Origin: Rhodospirillaceae bacterium
GTDB lineage: Bacteria; Pseudomonadota; Alphaproteobacteria; Rhodospirillales; 2-02-FULL-58-16
DNA length: 9,561 bases
Assembly: GCA_030623425.1 (NCBI GenBank)
Contig: JAUXMA010000037.1
Coordinates: 1-9,561, forward strand
Reading direction: 5' to 3'
Every line of letters begins with the position of its first letter. Position 1 is the stretch's first letter. Made by a program: the position numbers and the translations under genes. Of this stretch, positions 1 through 5,254 are shown in pieces. The notes under the pieces are model-generated. The model ran no database searches. It had not been told where the DNA came from and worked only from the letters and a program-made list of their open reading frames with translations.

Positions 1-343
1 CTTCCTGGGCGGCGATCATCGCCGGGGCGTGGTTCCACATCATCGCCGCGAAATCGAAGGGATTCAACAGTTTGACCTCGTTGTGGGTGTCCAAGGGAGA
101 AGCGTCGTGGCCGCCGACGCCATTGATGGCGTGACAGGCGACGCAGCCTATGGAGACGAACAGCCTCTTGCCGTTCATCGGGTTCATGCTCGGCATCACC
201 AGGTGGGTCTTGTGTCCGGCGCCGGATGCCGCCTCGGACGCAATGTGGCCGGCGAGGGCGGGGAGGGTGAAAGCGGCGCCGATCAACGCCACCGCGGCCG
301 CCGACGCCAAGGCGAGAGCATTTCTCGAAAATCCATGAAACAT
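1..343 (-). CDS. Secreted monoheme c-type cytochrome (3' part outside window)
   Basis: This is a small periplasmic electron carrier, of which 114 residues lie in the window and the C-terminus lies beyond position 1. Residues 1-31 look like a signal peptide: a short basic start, a long Ala/Leu/Val core, and an AxA-type cleavage site near LPALAG. The mature part carries one CxxCH heme-attachment motif (CVACH, residues 67-71). About 30 residues later comes MMWNHAPAM (101-109), a segment typical of class I cytochromes c, whose last Met could be the second axial heme ligand (inference). The ATG at 343 has an AAAGGGA ribosome site (351-357) seven bases upstream; a GTG directly before it is a less likely start. 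It is the last visible gene of the minus-strand cluster behind the oxidase-like subunits, 115 bases after the small membrane protein, and may be their electron donor. The family is clear, but the exact partner is not. Confidence 0.85.
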   Translation of the reverse strand, partial: MFHGFSRNALALASAAAVALIGAAFTLPALAGHIASEAASGAGHKTHLVMPSMNPMNGKRLFVSIGCVACHAINGVGGHDASPLDTHNEVKLLNPFDFAAMMWNHAPAMIAAQE

Positions 344-458
344 CACCAATTCCCTTTGCAAACGGCCGGTTTCTTGCAAGGGCCGACCGACGGATTATCG
401 GCGGGAACTGATCGGTCCGTCAAGGGCGGAAGCCGGCGATGTTTCCATTGTCATGAAC

Positions 459-662
459 TCAGCCGCCGCCGGATCCTTTCTTCCGGCCCCGCGCTTCCGC
501 TATCCCGATCAAGACCGTCAGGATCAGGAACAACACGGCGCCAAGCCCCCACACGCGGGCGTTGGTGGGCATGTAGATCATCGGGATCGTGTAGTACATG
601 AGCGACAAAGCGCCCCAGATCGCAAAAATAATGCCGAAAAGCCAACCGTCTTCGCTTTTCAT
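459..662 (-). CDS. Small two-helix membrane protein of the oxidase-like cluster
   Basis: This is a 67-residue hydrophobic protein that I do not recognise. It has two predicted membrane segments, roughly residues 7-25 (WLFGIIFAIWGALSLMYY region) and 38-55 (VWGLGAVLFLILTVLIGIAEA region), and a basic, Gly-rich tail (ARGRKKGSGGG), which suggests a cytoplasmic C-terminus. The frame opens at 683, but the AAGGAG ribosome site (670-675) lies inside that extension. It points to one of two adjacent ATGs, 665 (spacing 4) or 662 (spacing 7), so 662 is chosen. The gene starts 37 bases after the subunit I stop and is on the same strand, so it is probably co-transcribed. By position it resembles the small accessory subunits that accompany heme-copper oxidases, but no sequence motif proves this. 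Confidence 0.7.
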   Translation of the reverse strand: MKSEDGWLFGIIFAIWGALSLMYYTIPMIYMPTNARVWGLGAVLFLILTVLIGIAEARGRKKGSGGG

Positions 663-681
663 CATTCGTCTCCTTACGAAC

Positions 682-701
682 AACGAGTCTTAACGAGTCT
701 T
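682..701. repeat. 10-bp tandem duplication at the subunit I stop codon
   Basis: The unit aacgagtctt occurs twice back to back (682-691 and 692-701). The stop codon of the oxidase-like subunit I lies at its edge (700-702), so the duplication has lengthened the 37-base spacer before the next gene without altering either protein. It is directly visible but of no known function. Confidence 0.8.
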
Positions 702-2370
702 AATGTCCGCCGGCGATCACATTGATGGCCAGCCCGTCCATGAGATTGAAACCCAGCACCGTGAAGGCGTACATGCCGGCGACAAGGACCATCACGGAAA
801 GGGGGCCGAACCAGGCCGTCCGGCGTCCGAGGGCGACGCCGCCCCAGGACACGGCGGGAAGACCGGGCAGTTCTTCGCCGGGCGAACGCCTAGGCCCGAA
901 GAACGTCGCCGTCAGGGCGTAAACATAGACCGCCAGGGCCGCCGTCATGAATATCGCGCCGATTCCGATGCAGGTCATGATCGTGCTCCAGGCGGCCGGA
1001 GCGTCGCCGCCGTAGGAGATGTCGAACACACGGCGCGGAACCCCCATGTAGCCGGCCGTGACACCCGCCGTTCCGAAAATGAGCAGACCGAAAGTGAGCA
1101 AGTAGGGAATCTTGTTCAGCAGGGAAGGATTCCACAAGTCCCGTCCGCTCAAGGCCGGGATGATGTAGAGCAACGCCGCGATGAAGGTGAGCGTCACCGT
1201 TCCCACCGTCAGGAAATGGAAATAGCCGGGGACGAAGAAGGTGTCGCTGAGCAACGGTGCCAGCCCTTCCATGATCAGCACGAAGGAAAGCGCACCGCCG
1301 ATGGCGAGGTTGACGACCGCCATGCCAACGGCGTTCATGACCGGGTTGCCCCAGGGCAGCATGCGGATCCAGCCGAAAATCCCTTTGCCGCCATGGGCGC
1401 GGCCATGCACCTCGAGGCTGGCGACGATGACCATGAACAGGAGCAAGGTGGGAACGCTGATGAACAGGGACAAAAGAGAGCCAAGCACCCGCACCACCTC
1501 GCTCAGGTCGGGTTCCAGGAACATGTGGTAAAGGGAGGTCGGCGGCACGAAGACCAAATAACTGGCGAAGATGATTTTCGAAAACCGCCGCCCGAAGATC
1601 GATTTGACTCCCGCCATGACCTCGACCAGCACGTACCACACCAAGGCGGTGGCCATGAGCGGCAGGTAGTGGACGTTGTGGAACAGCAGATTCCAGCCCA
1701 TTACGTAACCCATGCTCACGGTCTGACTGGTACCGAAGGCCCAGCTCGCCGCCGGCAGGAAGATGTTGATCGCCGCCATGGCACTGACGATCAGCAGGCC
1801 GGCCCAGGCGACGGCGGCGAAGGATACCGCCGACCAGGTTTCTATCTTGCCTTCGAGTTTGGGTTTGAGCGCCGTGTAGATGGCGGGCACCGCGACCAGA
1901 AACTGCCCGACGCCGAGCAGCAAATAGCCGACGTAAAAGTAAGCGCACTGGGCCCTGTTATCCTCGGTGACCACCTCGGGCGGCGCGTTGTAAAGGATCG
2001 ACGCGCCGTTTAAAATGCAGAATTCGTTGAGGATAAAGCCAATTGTCATGGCGATGAAGCCGAACCGCGCCAGCGGCCGCCAGGCGATGGCGTCGGCGCT
2101 CTCGGTGTAGACCACGGCGAGGATCAGCACCAACGCGGCCTGCACGAAATAGAGCCAGTAGAAGAAGATGGTGACCCCGTGCAGGGTCAACATCTGGTAG
2201 GCCATCTCGGCTTCCAATTCGATGAAGCCGGCGCGCGTGAAGGCGTTGGTCACCCCATAGAGGACGCCGAGAGCCAGGGTCAGCACCGCCATGGCGATAA
2301 AGGCCTTGAGCAGGTTCTTGTCCGCGTTGGGCAGTTTTTTCAGCCCGTCCACAAGCACGTTTTGGGTCAT
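700..2370 (-). CDS. B-family heme-copper oxidase-like subunit I with altered active-site ligands
   Basis: This is a 556-residue integral membrane protein with about 13-14 hydrophobic helices, the usual length for subunit I of ba3-type oxidases. Motifs match Thermus ba3 oxidase in order: LTLHGV (low-spin heme His64), FHNVHY (CuB His231 and cross-link Tyr235), SLYHMF (residues 279-284), SLEVHGRAHGGKGIFGWIR (318-336), VPGYFHF (380-386) and VPRR (444-447). His385 is the second low-spin heme ligand. Two ligands differ: Tyr281 stands where the first His of the CuB His-His pair is expected (His282 is kept), and Tyr383 stands where the proximal His of the high-spin heme is expected. Residues resembling the K proton path remain (Tyr246, Ser298, Ser301). 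The start has GGAAGGA upstream and lies 24 bases after subunit II, so the two are co-transcribed. A normal O2-reducing centre is doubtful. The homology is certain, the activity unknown. Confidence 0.9.
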   Translation of the reverse strand: MTQNVLVDGLKKLPNADKNLLKAFIAMAVLTLALGVLYGVTNAFTRAGFIELEAEMAYQMLTLHGVTIFFYWLYFVQAALVLILAVVYTESADAIAWRPLARFGFIAMTIGFILNEFCILNGASILYNAPPEVVTEDNRAQCAYFYVGYLLLGVGQFLVAVPAIYTALKPKLEGKIETWSAVSFAAVAWAGLLIVSAMAAINIFLPAASWAFGTSQTVSMGYVMGWNLLFHNVHYLPLMATALVWYVLVEVMAGVKSIFGRRFSKIIFASYLVFVPPTSLYHMFLEPDLSEVVRVLGSLLSLFISVPTLLLFMVIVASLEVHGRAHGGKGIFGWIRMLPWGNPVMNAVGMAVVNLAIGGALSFVLIMEGLAPLLSDTFFVPGYFHFLTVGTVTLTFIAALLYIIPALSGRDLWNPSLLNKIPYLLTFGLLIFGTAGVTAGYMGVPRRVFDISYGGDAPAAWSTIMTCIGIGAIFMTAALAVYVYALTATFFGPRRSPGEELPGLPAVSWGGVALGRRTAWFGPLSVMVLVAGMYAFTVLGFNLMDGLAINVIAGGH

Positions 2371-2394
2371 CGCCGGTTTTCCTTCCGCCGCGGC

Positions 2395-3195
2395 CTACTC
2401 GACAATGATTTTGCCAAACATCTTGTCATGGCCCACGCCGCAGTAAACGGTGCAGTAAAAGAGGTATTCACCCGGCTGGGTGAAAGTGATCGCGTTTTGG
2501 CTCAGTGCATTTGCCCGCAACCGGATCATATGGCTTGCGCGAACGAAGTTGATCGATGCGCCGTGGCTGGTGTCGGTGCCCATCATCAGGAATTTGTATT
2601 GAACGCCGGTCTCCAATCTGAGCTCCGCCGGCTCGTAAGACCATCGAGAGGCGGCGATGTAGACCTCGATGGGTTCCTCGTCAAGGGCCTCCTCGGCGCC
2701 GCCAGGTTTCTCCATGACCATCCCGGGCATGTCTCCCGGGGGTGCATGTTCCGCCTCCTCGGGTTTGGCGTCATGGGGCTCCTCGCCGCCGCCTTCGTGT
2801 TCCGCTTCTTCCGCTTCGCCCATCATGGCCTTCAGTTTCGCCATGCCTTGCCGTGTCGGACGGACGCTGCCGTCCGGCAAGGTATTTATTTTGACGAAGG
2901 CCTCGACCCGACGCCGGAACTCCGCGGCGGACATTCCGCCGCCCATGCCGTGGCCCCCCATTTCCATTCCCCCCATTGCCGGCATGTCCATTTTCATCGC
3001 CGGCATGGCGTCCTCCTCGCTGTGCTCCCGGCCCGTGTCGCCGGCGGGCGGCTCCTCATCGGAGCCAAAGCCCAAGGGGGCATGGCCGTAAGCGGCCCAA
3101 AGCAGGTAAAGGGAAAGCACACTCAACCCGACGACAAACACAAAGCCCTTATGCGTGCTGATACTCTGTCCGTTCATGTTCGATTCCGTTTCCAT
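2395..3195 (-). CDS. CuA-domain subunit II-like protein with Met/His/Glu-rich linker
   Basis: This is a 266-residue protein anchored by one N-terminal helix (about 17-35) with a periplasmic C-terminal cupredoxin domain (about 174-266). The CuA ligands are complete: His211, Cys248, Cys252, His256 and Met259, in a CTVYCGVGHDKM arrangement (Cys-x3-Cys-x3-His-x2-Met) as in ba3-type oxidases. It should accept electrons from a cytochrome c and pass them to subunit I. Between anchor and cupredoxin lie a Met/His/Gly-rich stretch (64-88), a short module ending NTLPDGSVRP (104-113), and a Glu/His-rich spacer (about 126-174). This linker is unusually long and could bind metal (inference). The ATG at 3195 is preceded by AGGAAGGGG, whereas the in-frame ATG at 3177 has no good ribosome site. 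It is the first gene of the cluster. Confidence 0.9.
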   Translation of the reverse strand: METESNMNGQSISTHKGFVFVVGLSVLSLYLLWAAYGHAPLGFGSDEEPPAGDTGREHSEEDAMPAMKMDMPAMGGMEMGGHGMGGGMSAAEFRRRVEAFVKINTLPDGSVRPTRQGMAKLKAMMGEAEEAEHEGGGEEPHDAKPEEAEHAPPGDMPGMVMEKPGGAEEALDEEPIEVYIAASRWSYEPAELRLETGVQYKFLMMGTDTSHGASINFVRASHMIRLRANALSQNAITFTQPGEYLFYCTVYCGVGHDKMFGKIIVE

Positions 3196-3522
3196 GCACC
3201 CCTTCCTGGCGAACCGCTATTGAACCGAAAATTCACGGATTGTATGCATAATAACACTACTGTCCCGTAAAAGTGCAGATGTGAGGTAACATCGGCAGAA
3301 CCCCTGGCGAACTCATGCCGGATGGCGGACCCGCCAATTCCCCGCCTTGCCTCACGCGCCATTCCCGCCTCAGCGGGTCCGTTCAATCCAGGATTATCAA
3401 GAGGCTACTGGATTCCGGGAGGGTAGCCCGGCGCCTTTTCGCGCCGGCGTGCCCGGTGTTTTGCCGATGTTACAAGAAAGGGCCGGATATCTTATACGTA
3501 TACGTCCGTTTTCCCGGCGCGC
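3196..3522. other. Gene-free 327-base gap with several inverted repeats
   Basis: No convincing gene is seen on either strand. The gap holds the leader of the oxidase-like cluster (3196 to about 3290, with an AT-rich stretch at 3240-3260 that could hold a promoter, though I find no clear -35/-10 pair). It also holds a 9-bp inverted repeat cggacccgc/gcgggtccg (3326-3334 and 3373-3381), a small hairpin CCCGC-CTCA-GCGGG (3364-3377), the stem-loop at 3428-3447, and overlapping palindromes tatacgtata and acgtatacgt (3493-3505) next to the sulfurtransferase stop. The segment around 3361-3420 resembles a decayed dispersed palindromic element, judged only by eye. Confidence 0.5.
3428..3447 (-). terminator. 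Stem-loop downstream of the sulfurtransferase gene (possible terminator)
   Basis: CCGGCGC (3428-3434) pairs perfectly with GCGCCGG (3441-3447) around a six-base loop, giving a strong GC stem about 75 bases past the stop of the minus-strand sulfurtransferase. No T-run follows on the minus strand, so it is not a standard intrinsic terminator. It may instead limit transcript decay or belong to a repeat element. Confidence 0.3.
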
Positions 3523-4434
3523 TCAGGGCAGCTTCACCCGCCGCTCAACGGGATTGGCCGGATCGGTGGTCCATTCGGCCAGCGAGCCGTCGTACATTCT
3601 TGTCCGCTTGTTGCCGAGGATTTCGTAGGACACGAACCAGCCCAGGGACGCCCAGTGGCCGGTGTTGCAGAAGTTGATGACCGGTCCCTCGGTCGGGGCG
3701 CCGGCCGTCTCGTAGAGCTTGCTGATTGCCGAGGCATCGCGGAAAGCGCCGCCGCCGTTCCTGGTCAGCCAGACGCCCGGCACGTTCTTGGCGCCGGGGA
3801 GAGTGCCCGGGCGTTTGACGGAACCGCTTTTGTTGATGCCGAGGAACTGGTCGTTGGAGCGGTTGTCGATCAGGGCCGCGCCGCCGTCTAGCGCCCGTTT
3901 CACGTCCTCGGCGGTGGCCAGCAACTTTGCATTCATGCGCGCCGTGAAGGTTTTCGGCCGGGGTTTGCTTTTGCCCTTGGCCAGGGGATTGGCGCGGTCG
4001 GCGAAATAGCCGGTCATGCCGCCGTCGAGGATGGAAACCTCGTCGTGGCCGAGGACCTTGAAGGTCCAATAGAGGCGGGCCGCCTTGGCCATCTCGCCGG
4101 CGCTGTAGCCGCCGGCGACGACGACCACGTGGGTTTTGTTGTCGACGCCCAGACCGCCGATCAAGGCTTGCAGATAATCAGTGTCGGGAAGCAGGCCCTT
4201 GACGCCTCCCTTGTTGACCCGCCAGCCCTTTTTGCCGCCATAGTCCGTATGGACGGCGCCGGGAATGTGGGCGTTCCCGAACTCCCGCTTGCCGCGAACG
4301 TCGAGAAACACAACGCCGGGCCGTTGCAGGTTGGTCCCAACCCAGTCCGCGTCGAGGAGCGGTTCCGCCGCCAGGGTTTGACCGGCTAGAACGAGGACCG
4401 GGAAAAAGGCAATAAACAAAAGGCTTTTTTTCAT
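3523..4434 (-). CDS. Periplasmic tandem-rhodanese sulfurtransferase
   Basis: This is a 303-residue protein with a signal peptide (residues 1-23; MKK start, hydrophobic core, LAA cleavage site), so it acts in the periplasm. Two rhodanese domains follow. The N-terminal one (about 27-150) has the LDVRGKREFGNAHIPGA motif but lacks a catalytic Cys (its loop reads AGGYSAG), so it is structural. The C-terminal one (about 168-295) has the LIDNRSNDQFLG motif and an active-site loop FCNTGHWAS with Cys256 as the persulfide-carrying residue. The family moves sulfane sulfur from donors such as thiosulfate to thiophilic acceptors; the natural substrate cannot be read from sequence. AGAGGGAC lies about eight bases before the ATG. 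It starts 47 bases after pyrE on the same strand and may be read with it. Its place upstream of the respiratory cluster hints at periplasmic sulfur chemistry, but a 327-base gap separates them. Confidence 0.88.
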   Translation of the reverse strand: MKKSLLFIAFFPVLVLAGQTLAAEPLLDADWVGTNLQRPGVVFLDVRGKREFGNAHIPGAVHTDYGGKKGWRVNKGGVKGLLPDTDYLQALIGGLGVDNKTHVVVVAGGYSAGEMAKAARLYWTFKVLGHDEVSILDGGMTGYFADRANPLAKGKSKPRPKTFTARMNAKLLATAEDVKRALDGGAALIDNRSNDQFLGINKSGSVKRPGTLPGAKNVPGVWLTRNGGGAFRDASAISKLYETAGAPTEGPVINFCNTGHWASLGWFVSYEILGNKRTRMYDGSLAEWTTDPANPVERRVKLP

Positions 4435-4481
4435 CGGAGATGTCCCTCTGGAATACTAAGTATTTACCCATTCGCGGAAAC

Positions 4482-5171
4482 TCAACCTGTTTTGCCGCCG
4501 TGGGCGGCCGACCAGGCGACGGGGTCGCCCAGGAATTCGCGCACTCCGGCGATTGCCGTTTGCGGGAAATGTCCTCCTTCCGCGGCCGCCGCCAGCACGT
4601 CGCGCCAGTCGGCGAGATGATGCAACTTGACGCCGGTTTGCCGCAAGTCCTTAAGGGCGCCGGGGAAAACCCCGTAGAAGAAGACCACGAAGGCGTCGGT
4701 GACGGCGGCGCCGGCTGCCTTCAGGGCGTCGACGAAGAGGATTGTCGAAGCCCCGTCGGAGGCCATGTCCTCGACCAGCAGCACCCGGCTTCCTTCCACC
4801 AGGTCGCCTTCGATCTGGGCCATGCGGCCGAACCCTTTTGGTTTTTTGCGCACGTAAATCATCGGTTTCGACTTTGCCTCGGCGATCCATGCGGCATAGG
4901 CAATGCCGGCGGTCTCGCCGCCGGCGACGGCGTCGATGGACTCGGTCCCGACTTGGCGTTCGATCATGGCGACGGCGAGGTCCATCACCCGGCGTCTTTG
5001 GTCGGGATACGAGATCAGCTTGCGGCAGTCGATATAGACCGGACTGGCCCATCCCGAGGTCAGGATATAGGGTTTATGGGGGCGGAAGTTGACGGCCTTG
5101 ATGTCGAGAAGAATTCGCGCCGTCTCCAGGCCGGTGGAATCCGGCTTTGCCGAAGGCGATGAGGTTGGCAT
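4482..5171 (-). CDS. pyrE: Orotate phosphoribosyltransferase
   Basis: This 229-residue cytosolic enzyme converts orotate and PRPP to orotidine 5'-monophosphate in de novo pyrimidine synthesis. The PRPP-binding loop is VLLVEDMASDGAS (130-142), with the acidic pair Glu134-Asp135. The flexible catalytic loop is YVRKKPKGFGR (106-116), whose lysines contact PRPP in the family. FRPHKPYILTSGWASPVYID (29-48) matches the N-terminal orotate-site region (F..G.F.LkSG..SP.Y.D). The length is normal for bacterial OPRT. The ATG at 5171 has only a weak ribosome site (GGGG about nine bases upstream), but no better start is seen. It is divergent from the TPR-sulfotransferase gene across 83 bases and lies 47 bases upstream of the sulfurtransferase, with which it may share a transcript. 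No attenuator-like leader was recognised. Confidence 0.92.
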   Translation of the reverse strand: MPTSSPSAKPDSTGLETARILLDIKAVNFRPHKPYILTSGWASPVYIDCRKLISYPDQRRRVMDLAVAMIERQVGTESIDAVAGGETAGIAYAAWIAEAKSKPMIYVRKKPKGFGRMAQIEGDLVEGSRVLLVEDMASDGASTILFVDALKAAGAAVTDAFVVFFYGVFPGALKDLRQTGVKLHHLADWRDVLAAAAEGGHFPQTAIAGVREFLGDPVAWSAAHGGKTG

Positions 5172-5197
5172 TCAGATTACCCCGGCGCTACGATCGT

Positions 5198-5234
5198 CCG
5201 GTCTCTAACCGGCATTGATCTTCTGTTTAGAGAC
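5198..5234. promoter_or_regulatory. Inverted repeat in the pyrE / TPR-sulfotransferase divergent region
   Basis: GTCTCTAA (5201-5208) and TTAGAGAC (5227-5234) form a perfect 8-bp inverted repeat with an 18-base spacer. The left arm overlaps a second possible hairpin, CCGGT-CTCTA-ACCGG (5198-5212). The element lies in the 83-base region between two divergent starts, so it could be an operator or a shared promoter element. No regulator family is recognised from the half-site. Confidence 0.35.
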
Positions 5235-5254
5235 AAACGGCGGAGAGGAAAAGG

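Noticed and set aside
703..2013. Long plus-strand open frame (436 codons) opposite the oxidase-like subunit I
   Set aside because: Its translation is rich in Arg, His, Gly, Asp and Gln with no domain, as expected for the antisense of a GC-rich membrane-protein gene; the minus-strand gene has clear motifs.
2179..3270. Plus-strand open frame (363 codons) across subunits I and II
   Set aside because: It spans two well-supported minus-strand genes and their junction, and has no recognisable motif or ribosome site.
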